Shown here: piece by piece, positions 36,501 through 51,500 of the stretch
Layout: every line of letters begins with the position of its first letter
How positions within the stretch are numbered: position 1 is the stretch's first letter
Source: Magnetococcus sp. PR-3
GTDB taxonomy: Bacteria > Pseudomonadota > Magnetococcia > Magnetococcales > Magnetococcaceae
DNA length: 64,000 nucleotides
Reading direction: 5' to 3'
Assembly: GCF_036689865.1 (NCBI RefSeq)
Contig: NZ_JBAHUQ010000001.1
Location: 372,001-436,000 of the forward strand
Program-made: the position numbers and the translations under genes
Notes under the pieces: generated by a model
Databases searched by the model: none
Told to the model about the DNA's origin: nothing
What the model saw: the letters and a program-made list of their open reading frames with translations, nothing else

Positions 36501-39500
36501 TCACCTTTAATACCGGTACTGCCAGTGGTTTGGAAGATAACTGGATCGATATCGACGCCAGTTTTGTCTTACAGGATCTGGATGGATCAGAGAGTGTCAC
36601 CAACGTAGAGATCAGTGGCATTCCCGCAGGCTCCCTGTTGCAGATGGACGATGGCACGGCCATTACCATTACGGGCACCAGTGCCACCGTTCCCATGAGT
36701 GAAGTCACAGCGCTGGCGGGTGGCAACTACAACCTAACCGGTTTGCAGATCAAGCCCCCTGCGGATAGTAACAACAACTTCCAACTGGGCATTACCGTCA
36801 CCACCACCGATCATAACGGTGTGGCCAGCAATACCCAGGATACCCTGGGCACCATTGATGTGACCGTTGCGACCGTCGCCGATGCGCCTACCCTGGTGAG
36901 TAATGCCATAACCGGGTTGGAAGACGCAGCCACCATTGCCGTCGATATAACCACCGCGGTGGTGGATGTAGACGGGACTGAATCCATCACCTCTGTCGTC
37001 ATCGACACGGTACCGGATAACATCACCTTCAGCGCTGGCACGAATAATGGTGATCAGAGCTGGACCTTCACCCAGGCAGAACTTACGGGCCTGACCCTAA
37101 CCGTTGCGGGGGATCTGAGCTACCAGACCACCATGGGGGTCACCAGTCATGTCTTGGATACCGACCCGGATGCCGAGGCCAGTGACACCACCACCACCAC
37201 GAATGACTTTATACTCACCGTAGACCCGGTTGCCGATGGTGTTAGCATTGTTGCAGGCAGTGGGACGGGTGTGGAAGATAACTGGATCACCATTACGGAG
37301 CCCACCTTTACCCTTTTGGATACCGATGGTTCAGAGAGTATTTCATCGGTCTACCTAACAGGTATTCCATCAGGCTCACAGCTGAAGATGAGCGATGGCA
37401 CCACACTGACCATTGATGGCGACCAGGAAGCCCTGGTACCGCAGGCCTATGTCATTGCAGCAGGCGCTGCCAACACCTATACCCTTGATGGTTTAGAGGT
37501 TCTGCCCCCCAGCGACAGCAATGTTGACTTCACCTTGGGGGTTCGTGTTACCACCATCGATACCAACAGCGTGACCTCTGACAGCCTAACCAACACCAGC
37601 ACCATTGCGGTGACGGTTACCAGTGATACCGATGAGCCCGCATGGACGGCCACCGATATTACTGGTTTGGAAGATGCCAGCACGATTGCTGTGGCTATTG
37701 ATGCTGCGGTTACCGATGTGGGTGGCACAGAAACCATCACGGCCGTCACACTAACCGGTGTTCCTGCCTTTATCAGCTTCTCCGCAGGCAACGATAATAA
37801 CAATGGGACCTGGAGCCTGACCCACGCCGAGCTTACCGGACTGACGGCAACGGTTAATGGCGACCTCTCCGGGCAATGGACCATTGGTGTGACCATTGAT
37901 CTGCTGGATACCGATGCCGACAATGCCGCGCATAACCATACCCTTAGCCGTTCCCTGACCTTTGATCTCACCTCCACACCCGTCTCTGACGGTGTGACCA
38001 TTGTCGATGGCAGTGCCGTAGGGATAGAGGATCAGTGGATTGCGGTCACTGAGCCCACCTTTGAGATTGTGGATACCGATGGATCTGAAACCATTACAGG
38101 GGTTACCTTGTCAGGCTTCCCCTCTGGCAGCCAGTTTAAGGTAAGCGATGGCACGATCCTGACCATCACCGGTAGTGAAGCAGAAGTACCCATGGCCTAT
38201 GTGGTTGCTGCAGGCCCTGCCAACACCTACACCATCAATGGCCTACAGGTGATGGCCCCAGCCGATAGTAACAATAACTTTACAGTCACCGTTACGGTCG
38301 ACACCCAAGATACCAACAGCCTTACCACCACCACCCGGAGTGATACCGGCAGCTTTACCGTTGATGTCAGCTCCGAAGCAGATGCACCGAACGTGAGTGC
38401 TGCCGATGTCAGTGGTTTGGAAGATGCCGCCACCATCGCCCTGGATGTGACCACGGCTGTGGTGGATACCGATGGATCAGAGAGCATCTCTCATGTCGTG
38501 TTCAGCAGTGTACCCGACACAGTCACCTTAAGTGCCGGTACCAACAATGGGAGCGGCGTCTGGACCTTAAGCCAAGCTGAGCTCACCGGCCTGACCGCCA
38601 CCGTGAATGAACACATCTCCGGCGCCTTCACCCTGACGGTAACCAGCCATGTGTTGGATAGTGATCCCGAAAGTGGTGATGACACCACCACCAGCGCCAC
38701 CAGTTTTACACTGACGGTAGATCCCGTGGCGGACACGATCACCTATCTTACCGAGAGTGGCAGCGGGTTGGAGGATAACTGGATCTCCATTGACAGCAGC
38801 TTCACCCTGGTGGATCTGGATGGTTCAGAGTCGGTCTCTGCGGTGACGCTGAGCAACATTCCCACCGGCAGCCAATTAAAGGTTGGCAGCGGTGATGCTG
38901 TCACCATTAATGCTGGCAGTGCCGCCATTGATATGGGGTACGTCACCGACCATGGTGACGGTAGCTACAGTATAGATGGTCTGGCCCTTATGCCCCCGGC
39001 CGACAGCAGCAGCGACTTCCTGTTGGATATCTCAGTTACGGTGCTTGATGATAACGGCGTGACCCAAGACAGCCTTGGCACAGCCGGTGAGATCACCGTT
39101 GAAGTAACCTCAGTGGCAGACACCCCTTCCCTAACCAGTAACGATGTTGTGGGCACCGAAGATGCCGCCTCCATCGCCGTGGATATCTCCACCGCGGTGG
39201 TTGACATTGATGGCACCGAATCCATCACCTCGGTGGTGATCGACAGTGTGCCCAGTGGCATGACCTTTAGTGCAGGAAGCGACAACTCAGACGGCACCTG
39301 GACCTTTGCCGCCACCGAACTGGCCACCCTGACCGCCATCGTTGCCGGGGATCAATCCGGCGTCTGGACCTTGGGTGTCACCAGCCATGTGCTGGATAAT
39401 GATATCGATACCGCCGGTAGCGGCAGTGACGACACCACCAGCACCAGCAGCAGCTTTACCTTGACAGTCAACCCCGATGCCGATGAGGTTACGGTCACCA

Positions 39501-42500
39501 GCAACGCCAGCAGCGGCCTGGAAGATAGCTGGATTGATGTGGTGGCAGGCTTTGACCTGCAAGATATCGATGGTTCGGAAAGCGTGACGTCCATCACCCT
39601 TAGCGGCCTGCCCAGCGGGGCTACTTTGCAGTGGAACGATGCCACCGCCATTACCATCACCGGTGACAGCGCAACCATCGACATGGGCCGGGTTACCCAG
39701 GCGGGCAACAGCTACAACCTGACCGGCTTGCAGATCAAGGCCCCGGCGGACAGCAACGTTGATTTCAACATCAACCTTAACGTCACCACCACCGATGACA
39801 ATGGCACCACCGATGATACCCAACTGACCACCATCGCCCACCCGGTGACCGTGGGCTCGGTGGCCGATGCCCCCGCCCTCACCGCCAACGCTGTCTCTGG
39901 GGATGAGGATGCGACAACCATCGCCATGGATATTGCCACCGCCGTGGTGGACAGCGATGGTACCGAGGCCATTACCTCGGTGGTGATCGACTCGGTCCCT
40001 GATGAGGTCATCTTTAGCGCGGGTAGCGATAATAGCGATGGCACCTGGACCTTTACCCAGGCTGAGCTTGCCGGCCTTACCGCCACCGTAGATGCCGACA
40101 TAAACGGCAGCTGGACCTTGGGTGTCACCAGCCATGTGCTGGACAGCGACGGCGATGATGCCGGGGCCAACCACACCACGACCAGCAGCGATTCGTTTAC
40201 CCTAACGGTAAACCCGGTCAACGATGCACCGGTTGCTCAGGCCCAGGGCACAGAGTCCAAACAGTTTGATGCGGTTAACTTTGATGGTAGCAACACCGTA
40301 ACGGTTTCCAACTTTAACGGTTTTGCCTCCAACGATTTTTCCTGGGAGTTCTGGACCCACCGCACGGAGGATACCGGCGGCTTTAATATGCTCTTCTCCC
40401 TGAACCATGATCATAGTGGGGGAAGCTTCTGGGTCGCTTTAACCGGTAGCTCCCTGCATGTCCAGCACAATGGCAATGGGGTGAGCATTCCCCTGGGTAG
40501 TGATCTGGTTAATGAAGCAACCCACCTTGCGGGCACCTATGACCGTTCCGAGTCAAAACTCACCATCTACAAAGATGGAGAGCTTTTCAGTGAGGTGACG
40601 CAAGTTGCGCCCAGCAGCACGGTGAGTGACCTGACCATTGGTAACTGGGATCAGGGCTCCATGAATTATAAGGGGCAGCTTTCTGACTTCCGCATCTGGA
40701 ACACGCTGCGCAGCGATCAGGAGATTGCGGACAACTATCACCAATCCCTCACGGGCAGTGAAAGCGGCTTGGAACTCTACCTCCCCATGACCAGTGTGTC
40801 GGGGGCAACCATGGACAATCTAGCCAGCACCTCCTGGTCAGGCACGGTAAGTGGTGCCACCACAGGATCTGGCTTTAGTGCCGATGTTCCAACCGCAGGC
40901 CCTGAGTTCACCGAAAATGACAGCCCGGTGGCCATTGCCCCCAGCCTGACCATTACCGATATTGACGACACCAACCTGGAAGGGGCCACCGTTCAGATCA
41001 GCACGGGCTTTCAGATCGGTGTGGACACCTTGCATTATGTGGCTCAAAACAACATTTCCGGTAGTTGGAATGCGGGCACAGGCACCTTAACGTTGAACGG
41101 CTCTGCCACCGTTGAACACTACCAAGCGGCGCTACGTTCGATCACTTTTGAGGCTGTAGATGAAGCGATGGTCGATAGCAGCCGCACCGTGACCATCATC
41201 ACCGATGATGGCACCGACACCAGCGCGCCCGTCACCACCACGATCACACTCACCGGGGTCAACGATGCCCCCACCGCAGCCGATAACACGCTGACGGTGG
41301 ATGAGGACACCACTCTGACCATTGCCACAACCGACCTGGGCTTTGGCGATGTGGATGGGGACACCCTGGATCACATCACCCTGGTCAGTCAGGCTGGTAA
41401 TGGCACCTACTGGGTGGATGCCAATGATGATGGCATAATGGATGCGGGTGAAGAGCGCTCTATCAATGATCAAATCTCTAAAACCGACCTGGATGCAGGC
41501 CTGTTTAAATATACCCCTGCTGCACATGAAAATGGTGCTGGCACCGACACCCTAAACTTTACCGTTCATGATGGCACCACCGATAGCGTGGCAAGCAACA
41601 CTCTGAGCTTTACCGTTACCCCCATTAACGATGCTCCGACGTTAGCCCTCAACACCTCCTTAAGTCTGGCTGAAGGGGGCACTGCCACCATCACCAACGC
41701 CCACCTGAGTGTGACGGATCTGGAGCAGAGTGCAGGCGAGCTGACCTATACCGTCACCGTGACCAACAACAATGGTGACTTACAACTCAATGGTACCACG
41801 CTGGGGCTGAACGATACCTTCACCCAGCAGGATATTGAGGATGGCCTGCTCACCTTCACCCATGATGGTGCTGAGACCACCTCCGATCAGTTTGACTTTA
41901 CTGTCAGCGATGGTGACGGCGGCACCTTAACCACCACCAGCTTTGATTTCACCATCACTCCTGTGAACGACGCCGCCACGGTTGGTGATGGCGGCACCCC
42001 CAGCACCACCTATACGGAAGGGGATACCCATCAACAGACAACGGTGGGCACAGGCTCTGCCTATGATGGTGCCACAGCTACCAACCAAATTGATGCTGGA
42101 CGGGGCACGGGTGATGCCTTCGCCATTACCGGTGATCTGACCCTGGAGACCTGGGTCAAAATGGAATCAACCCACAGCGCCTCCCTGATTGAGTTCAAGG
42201 ATGGCGAAACCGAAGAGCTCGCAACCAACTATTTCTATGGCTTGCGCGTGTTTACGGGGGGTCTCATTCAATATGTGCATGAATACGATAACGGCTCCAA
42301 CCAACTGCTGCAAACATCCAGCGGAGTCTTCAGCTATGGGGATTGGCACCATCTGGCGCTCACACGGGATGCCGGGACCAAAACCCTCAAACTCTACCTG
42401 GACGGTTCGGAGATCCTTTCTGGTGGCTACTCCTTTGATCCCAATGGTGGCACCACCAGTGAACTGCTGATTGGCGATAATATCAACGGACAGATGGATG

Positions 42501-45500
42501 ATGTCCGCATCTACAACACTGTGCGTACGCAAGCCGAGATTCAAGCCGACATGACCACCGCAGCCGCGGATGGTGATACCGGCTTGGTGGCCGCCTTTGG
42601 TTTTGATGAGAGCGATGGGGCAACCGTCACCAACCTGGTCAGTGGCAATGGTGATGGCACCATCGTGGGTACGGTTACCCGTGTGGAACAGACCGACAGT
42701 TCCATTCCCAACTATGCCAGCACCACCACGACTGAGAATGGCATTATCGCCGCCCCGGATCTGGTTTTAAGCGACTCCGACAGCGCCAATTTGGTCAGTG
42801 CTACGGTCACTGTTGGTACGGGTTATCAAAATGGTGTGGATCAACTGGCCTTCAGCGATACCACCCACATCACCGGTAGTTGGGATGCCAGCAGCGGCAC
42901 CCTGACCCTCACCGGTTCTGATACGGTGGCCAACTATCAGACGGCCCTGCGCTCGATCACCTTTGGGACCATTGCCGACAACGTCACCAGTGGCGATCGT
43001 ACACTGAGCATCACGGTTAACGATGGCAGCATCGACAGTACAGCCCTGGATACCACCGTAAGCGTCACGGCGGTTAACGATGCCCCCACCATCACCGGTT
43101 TGGACAGTGGTGTAGGCAGCTCGGAGCTAACGGTTACAGCATCCACAGCCGAACACAACACCTCAGGCTCTGGTACTGCCCTGGATGGAGATGAAGCCAC
43201 CCGTTATTCCTCCCTGGTTACCTTTACCAGCGACAACAACCAGTGGTGGCAGGCAGATTTTGGGGCGATAACCAGCCTCAGTAGTGTTGGTATTCTTTGG
43301 GCCAACTTTGACCATCAAATCACCCTAGATATCTCCGGCTCTACCGATGGTAGCAATTTCACCCTGCTCCATGATGATGTCAGCTTCGACACATCCCCAA
43401 CTCAGTGGCAGGACTATAGCGTAAGTGGGGATTATCAATATATCCGCGTCTCTATGGTTGGCAACACCAGCCCCGCCTATGGTTATGACTTCCATGAATT
43501 CCGCGCCTATGGTCCCGACTTTGTAACCTACACCGAAGGGGGCAGCGTCGCCCTGTTGGGAACGGGTGCCAATCAACTGTCCCTTGCCGACGCCGACAGC
43601 ACCACCATGGCCAGTGCCACCGTGCAGTTGACCACCGACTATGTGAATGGTGACGATACCCTTAGCTTTAACGACACCAGTACGATTACGGGGAGTTGGA
43701 ATGCCGCCACGGGTACCCTGACCTTAACGGGAACGGATACCACAGCGGCTTATGAGACCGCTCTGCAATCGGTTACCTACAGCTCCAGCGATGAAGCGTT
43801 GGTGGACGGTACCCGCACGGTTGAAATTATTGTCAACGATGGCATAACAGCCAGCACCACGGTCACGACACAAATTAAGGTCACGGGCGTTAATGATACC
43901 CCGACACTGGTCACGCCGTTGATCGATCAGGCCGCCACTGAAGATTCGCCTTTCTACTTCTCGGTCTATGCCAGCACTTTTGATGATGTTGATGGGGATA
44001 CCCTGACCTTAAGCGCCTCTGGCATGCCCAGCTGGATGAGCTTTGATGGTACCAACTTCACCGGCACGCCGCTCAATGCCGACTCTGACACCACCGCCAC
44101 CATTACCGTGACGGCCGATGATGGCTTTGGTGGCACCGTCAGTGATGACTTTGTCGTCACCGTGCAGGGCATGAACGACTTCCCCACCGTGGCCAATGCC
44201 ATGCTGGATCAAAACGCCACGGAAGATAGCCTCTTTAGCTATGCCATCCCTGCAAGCACCTTTGATGATATTGATGGCGACACCCTAAGCTACAGCGCCA
44301 CTGGCATGCCCGCATGGTTGACCTTTGACGGCACCACCTTTACCGGCACCCCGCTCAATGCCGATTCCGGTAGCTCCCAAATCGTCACAGTAACCGCCAA
44401 CGATGGTTTTGGCGGCATGATCACAGATAACTTCCAGATCACCGTCACCGGCACCAACGATGTCCCAATACTGGTCACACCGTTGTACGATCAGACCGCC
44501 ACTGAAGACTCACCTTTCTACTTCTCGGTCTATGCCAGCACCTTTAATGATATTGATGGGGATACCCTAAGCTTAAACGCCTCTGGCATGCCCAGCTGGA
44601 TGAGCTTTGATGGTACCAACTTCACCGGTACACCGCTCAATGCCGACTCTGACACCACCGCCACCATTACCGTGACGGCCGATGATGGCTTTGGTGGCAC
44701 CGTCAGTGATGACTTTATCGTCACCGTGCAGGGCATGAACGACTTCCCCACCGTGGCCAGTGCTATGTTGGATCAAAACGCCACGGAAGATAGCCTCTTT
44801 AGCTATGCCATCCCCGCAGGCACCTTTGATGATATTGATGGCGATACCCTAAGCTACAGCGCCACGGGCATGCCCGCATGGTTGACCTTTGACGGCACCA
44901 CCTTTACCGGCACCCCGCTCAATGCCGACTCCGGTAGCTCCCACTTCATCTCGGTAACCGCCAACGATGGCTTTGGCGGCATGATCACGGATAACTTCCA
45001 GATCACTGTCACCGGCACCAACGATGACCCAACACTGGTCACACCCTTGGCCGATCAGACCGCCACTGAAGATTCGCCTTTCTACTTCTCGGTCTATGCC
45101 AGCACCTTTAATGATATTGATGGGGACACCCTAAGCTACAGCGCCTCCGGCATGCCCAGCTGGATGAGCTTTGATGGTACCAACTTCACCGGCACGCCGC
45201 TCAATGCCGACTCTGACACCACCGCCACCATTACCGTAACCGCCAGTGATGGCTTTGGTGGCACCGTCAGTGATGACTTTATCGTCACCGTGCAGGGCAT
45301 GAACGACTTCCCCACCGTGGCCAGCGCTATGTTGGATCAAAACGCCACGGAAGATAGCCTCTTTAGCTATGCCATCCCCGCAGGTACCTTTGATGATATT
45401 GATGGGGACACCCTAAGCTACAGCGCCACCGGCATGCCCGCATGGTTGACCTTTGACGGCACCACCTTTACCGGCACCCCGCTTAATGCCGACTCCGGCA

Positions 45501-48500
45501 GCTCCCACTTCATCACGGTAACCGCCAACGATGGCTTTGGCGGCATGATCACGGATAACTTCCAGATCACCGTCACCGGCACCAACGATGACCCAACACT
45601 GGTCACACCGTTGTACGATCAGACCGCCACTGAGGATTCACCTTTCTACTTCTCGGTCTATGCCAGCACCTTTAATGATATTGATGGCGACACCCTAAGC
45701 TACAGCGCCTCTGGCATGCCCAGCTGGATGAGCTTTGATGGTACCAACTTCAACGGCACGCCGCTCAATGCCGACTCTGACACCACCGCCACCATTACCG
45801 TGACCGCCAGTGATGGCTTTGGTGGCACCGTCAGTGATGACTTTATCGTTACCGTACAGGGGATGAACGACTTCCCCACCGTGGCCAGCGCTATGTTGGA
45901 TCAAAACGCCACGGAAGATAGCCTCTTTAGCTATGCCATCCCCGCAGGCACCTTTGATGATATTGATGGCGACACCCTAAGCTACAGCGCCACCGGCATG
46001 CCCGCATGGTTGACCTTTGACGGCACCACCTTTACCGGCACCCCGCTCAATGCCGATTCCGGTAGCTCCCACTTCATCTCGGTAACCGCCAACGATGGCT
46101 TTGGCGGCATGATCACGGATAACTTCCAGATCACCGTCACCGGCACCAACGATGACCCAACACTGGTCACACCCTTGGCCGATCAGACCGCCAATGAAGA
46201 TTCACCTTTCCACTTCTCGGTCTATGCCAGCACCTTTAATGATATTGATGGGGACACCCTCAGCTTAAGCGCCTCTGGCATGCCCAGCTGGATGAGCTTT
46301 GATGGTACCAACTTCACCGGTACACCGCTCAATGCCGACTCTGACACCACCGCCACCATTACCGTGACCGCCAGTGATGGCTTTGGTGGCACCGTCAGTG
46401 ATGACTTTATCGTCACCGTGCAGGGCATGAACGACTTCCCCACCGTGGCCAGTGCCATGTTGGATCAAAATGCCACGGAAGATAGCCTCTTTAGCTATGC
46501 CATCCCCGCAGGCACCTTTGATGATATTGATGGCGATACCCTAAGCTACAGCGCCACCGGTATGCCCGCATGGTTGACCTTTGACGGCACCACCTTTACC
46601 GGTACCCCGCTCAATGCCGACTCTGACACCACCGCCACCATTACCGTGACCGCCAACGATGGCTTTGGTGGCATGATCACAGATGACTTTGTTGTCACCG
46701 TGCAGGGCATGAATGACGACCCCACCGTGGCCAATGCCATGTTGGATCAAAATGCCACGGAAGATAGCCCCTTCAGCTACGCCATCCCCGCAGGCACCTT
46801 TGATGATGTTGATGGCGACACCCTAAGCTACAGCGCCTCCGGCATGCCCAGCTGGATGAGCTTTGATGGTACCACCTTCACCGGTACACCGCCCAATACC
46901 GACGCCGACACCACCACCACCATTACCGTGACGGCCGATGATGGCTTTGGTGGCACCGTCAGTGATGACTTCCAGGTCACAGTCACCGCTACCAACGATA
47001 CCCCCACCCTGGATCTAGGGGTCGCAGCGACCACGGCACAGATTGAGAGCGCTTCATTTAAGGATACAAGCGCCATTTCCATTAATGGGCTCAATCATCT
47101 GGCCGATCTGAGTAGTTCGGATAATAGCTTTACTGTCGAATTTTGGAGCTACCGTAACACAGGGGCACTGAATACCTATATTCTGGTAGCTGAGGAGGCT
47201 CAATCTGATTTGTGGTATGGCTATCATGGTGCAAGCCTGTTCCTGATTTCGCCCAACACCCCCCAAGCAGACACCAACATCACCGTGAGCACCGTCCATT
47301 CCAGCAACCCCACCTTGGAAGCAGAGTGGGCACATTGGGCGATTAGCTACAGTGCAGACGATCAACTCTACAACCTCTATTTGAACGGTAATCTGGTCCA
47401 CAGCTACAGCAGCACTGGGCCAGATCAAACCTCTCAGGGTAATGTCACCATTGGTGCGGGTTGGGGAGGTTCTGGCTTTGATGGCAACATCAGCGAAGTA
47501 CGCTTATGGGATTATGCCCGTACGGATACAGAAGTTTCCGACAACTATCAGACACAGATGACAGGGGGTGAGTCAGGGCTGGCCATCTACTATCCACTGG
47601 ATGGTGCAGCCAGCAGTGGCACATTGACCAACCAAGCCAACCCAGGCACCTATGATGGAAACCTAGCCACGGCTTTTGCCGCCGTGGCCAACGGTCCAAC
47701 CCTGGAGACACCTGCCTCCGTGCCATCCTTTACTGAGGAAGGCACGGCGGTGGAGATCGCCCCTAGTCTAACGCTAAGTGATGCCGACAGCACCAATCTG
47801 GCCAGTGCCACGGTGCAGTTGACCACCGATTATGAGATGAGTACCGATAGCCTGGCCTTTACCAATCAGAACGGTATTACCGGAGCTTGGGATGCCAGCA
47901 CCGGCACCCTGACCCTTAGCGGTAGCGCCACCCTTGCCCAGTATGAGACAGCCCTGCAATCGGTCACCTACAGCTCCAGCAGCCATGCCTTGGCAGATGA
48001 CCAAACCCGCACCTTTGAGATCACCATCAACGACGGCAGTACCGACAGCACAACGGTCAGCGGCACCATTAATCTCACCGGGGTCAACAACGACGCCCCC
48101 ACCGTGGCCAACGCCATTGCCGATACCGAAGCGACGGAAAATGTGGCCTTTAGCTACACCATCGCCGCTGATACCTTTGACGATGCCGATCTGGCCAATG
48201 GCGATACCCTGACCTACACGGCCCTACAGAGTGATGGTAGCGCCCTGCCCACTTGGCTCACCTTTGATGACACCACCCTCACCTTTAGCGGCACCACTGA
48301 AGAGGGGGCCGCGGCACTGGCTATTGAGGTCTTTGCCACCGATGGCAGCGCCAATAGCATTAGTGACACCTTTGGTATCGACATTATCCGCGACGGTACC
48401 ATCGTCGACAGTGCGGTGAGCAACCTCACCTTCTCCACCGCCACCCAGAGCGGCACCACCGACTCAAACGGTATCTTCCTCTACAAAGATGGCGAGACCG

Positions 48501-51500
48501 TCACCTTTAAAGTTGGGGATGTGACCCTGGGTACGGCCAATGTGCAGAACACCGTCACCCCCGGTCACTTTGGCGTCAGTGAACAGGCAGAGACCAATAT
48601 TCTACGTCTGTTACAGACCCTGGATAGTGATGGCGATGCTTCCAACGGCATCACCATTGGGGCCACCGCCCACACCAATCTGAGCGGTCAATCCATTAAC
48701 TTTGATCAGACCGAAGCAGCCTTTGGTAGTGATGGCACCGTGGGCACCTTAATGACCAACATGGGGGGCCTAAGCCTTAAGAGTGGCGACAGCGCCCGCG
48801 CCCACTATGAGTCTACCTTGAATGCCAACAGTGGCTTTACCGGCATCACCGTGGCAGGGGGTAGCATTGATGAAAACATTGATACCACCAATGCCATCCT
48901 GATCGGTGCCCTGGGTACCACCGGTACGGCTTCCACCACCACCTACACCATTGTGGGTGGTGACAGCGGCTTTGAGATCAGCGGGGGTAACCTCTACTTC
49001 TCTGCCGGTGGCAGCGTCGATTATGAGACCACCGCCAGCTACTCGGTAGATATTGAGGTGATCAATACGGACAGCGCCATTCCCTACAAGGAAGCGGTGA
49101 CCGTTTCGGTCAATGATCTCAACGATGCCCCAACCCTCTCTCAGCCGGTCGTAGAACTGACCTACGCAACCACCGGTGAAAGCTTTGCCATGGCCCACTC
49201 GTGGCACATGGCCACGGGTGATCTGGATAATGATGGCAGTATAGATATCGTGCAGGTGGATCAGCAGACCAATGGTACGGTTCAAATTCTCATCAATGAT
49301 GACACCGGCAACTTTACCATTGAACAGTCCTTCAACCCCTCTGGTTCCCATATGGTTCCGGTCCTGGGGGATGTGAATGGCGATGGTTATCTGGATATTT
49401 GGGCCTCCTCTTCCGGCGTCCTGCTGATCAACGATCAAAGCGGTAATTTCACAACGGATTCACAGACCCTTATCACTGGGGATATGCGTGATGGGGTTTT
49501 GGTGGATGTGGATAACGACAGTGATCTAGACCTGATCGCGGTAGGGGATGCCTCTGCCCATCTGTGGATCAACAGCGGTGTTAACAGCGGGACCTTCTTG
49601 GCCCCCACCGAGATCACCGGGGCTGTATCCAGCTTTAGTTATGCTTTGGCCGCTGGGGACCTTAACGACGATACACTGATTGATTTTGTGGTCTCCGATT
49701 GGGGGGGCAACAGCCAAGTTATGCTCAACCAGGGTGGTGGCAGCTTTAGCCAAGGCATCACCACCACCTATCCTGACGGCATTATCAGCCATGGCTGGAC
49801 CAGGGATGTGGAACTGGCTGACATCAACAACGATGGTCACCTGGATCTAATTGAAGTCCAATATGCCACCGAAGGCACGCTTATCTCATTGGGGGATGGC
49901 GCGGGGAACTTTACCTACCACTCCAAGTTGGCTAGCAACCACGGCTATCAGCTTCATCTGGCAGATATGGACAATGATGGTGACTTAGATGTTCAGGTCG
50001 TCGGTGATACCAGCAATATCTGGCTTAACAATGGTGACATGACCTTCACCGAGTTCAGCTACAGTACAGCGGCCTATCAGAAAGGGGATCTGGTTGATAT
50101 CAACAATGATGGCAAGATTGATATCATTCGGGGCCTAACCACTGGCATCGCCCACTTTGACCTCAACAACTCCAGCAGCGCCCCCACCTTCACCGAAGGG
50201 GCTGCCGCCACCGCCATTGGCGAGGTGATCACCATCACCGATGAGAGCAGCAATCTGACCGGGGCTACCCTCACCCTGGGTAGCAGCTATATCGAAGGCT
50301 CTGCTTCCTTAAGCTTCACCGATACGGCCAGCATTACGGGCAGTTTTGATGCCAGCACTGGTGTGATGGCCCTCACCGGCAGCGACTCGGTTGCCAACTA
50401 TGAGGCCGCCATTGAGTCCGTCACCTATCAGTTCGATGAGCTGGGGGCTGGGGACACCACCTTCACCATCAATGTCACCGATGATGCCGCCCTGACCAGC
50501 GCCGATTATGTGGTGGACTTCGACACTGTCGCCACCAACGACGCCCCTGTTGTGGCCGGGCTTACCACGGCCAACTACACCGAAGATGGTGCAGCGGTGG
50601 TTGTGGCCTCCACCCTCACCTTGAGCGATGAGGACTCCACCGAGTTAAATGGGGCCACCATCCAGATCAGTGGCAACTATGAGAGCGGCAGTGATCTGCT
50701 GGCCTTTACCGATACCGCCAACATCACCGGTAGTTGGAATGCCACCAACGGCACCCTGACCTTGAGCGGTAGCGATACCATTGCCGCCTATGAGGCCGCC
50801 CTGCAAGGGGTCACCTTTGCGGTGAGCAGCGATGCCCCCAGCGAACTGGACCGTACTGTTTCCATTCAGGTCACCGATGCCTATGGCGGGACCAGTACGG
50901 CGGTGACCAGCACGGTATCGGTCACCGCGACCAATGACATCCCCCTCATCAGCACCCCCACCTTCCCCTTGTCCATGACCGACAGTAACCAGGATCATGA
51001 GTCCGACATCAGCGATGGGGCCTCCCTGGGGGATGTGGATGGCGATGGCGACCTGGATGTGTTCATCATCAATGATGACCGAGGCAGCTCTGTACGCAGT
51101 AAGCTCTACATCAACGATGGCGATGGCAACCTGACCGATAGCGGTCAAAGCTTCGGCTACACCAACTCCCGCTCCATGGATGGCGAACTGTTTGACATGG
51201 ATGGGGATGGCGATCTGGATGCCCTGCTGGGTAATGCCTACAGCCCCAGCAACCTCTATGAAAACGATGGCTCCGGCACCTTTACCAACACCGGTGTCAC
51301 CGTTGGGGCCGCCTTTGTCACAGCGGTGGGGGATCTGGATAATGATGGCGATCTGGATATCGTCTCCGTGCCCGATGGCGGCAACACCACCATCTCCATC
51401 AACAACAGTACCGCTGGTAACATCAGCTTTGCCGACAGTGGCCTTGCGCTGGTGGGTGGCCGTGGTGTGGCCATTGGGGATCTGGATGGCGATGGCTGGA

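Larger units (their letters stand above)
30880..40215 (+). repeat. alternating A/B domain array, 13 A + 12 B units
   Basis: Two alternating domain types, each about 115-135 residues. A units begin VADTPTL and carry GLEDATTIALDISTAV, DVDGSE, a GSWTLTQAEL strand and GVTSHVLDSD. B units begin DADEVTFTSGSASG, with LEDSW, LQDLDGSES, LQMDDGTAITI and the TTTDDNG strand. A units start near 30,880, 31,620, 32,364, 33,127, 33,895, 34,638, 35,393, 36,135, 36,875, 37,630, 38,375, 39,115 and 39,860. B units lie between them. I place them among large-adhesin Ig/cadherin-like repeats without naming a family. Confidence 0.85.

Noticed and set aside
39287-40174. 295-codon open frame on the minus strand inside the giant gene
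   Set aside because: Antisense shadow of the A/B array. Its Gly/Ile/Val/Asp-rich sequence mirrors the repeated codons of the + strand frame, and similar antisense frames recur at each repeat.
43966-46750. Series of nearly identical 62-78 codon minus-strand frames at regular spacing
   Set aside because: They repeat with the 282/564-bp period of the + strand array and are its antisense images.
43925-47026. CRISPR-like array because of regular near-identical repeats
   Set aside because: Units are 282 bases, fully coding in one frame, with no short repeat/spacer structure.
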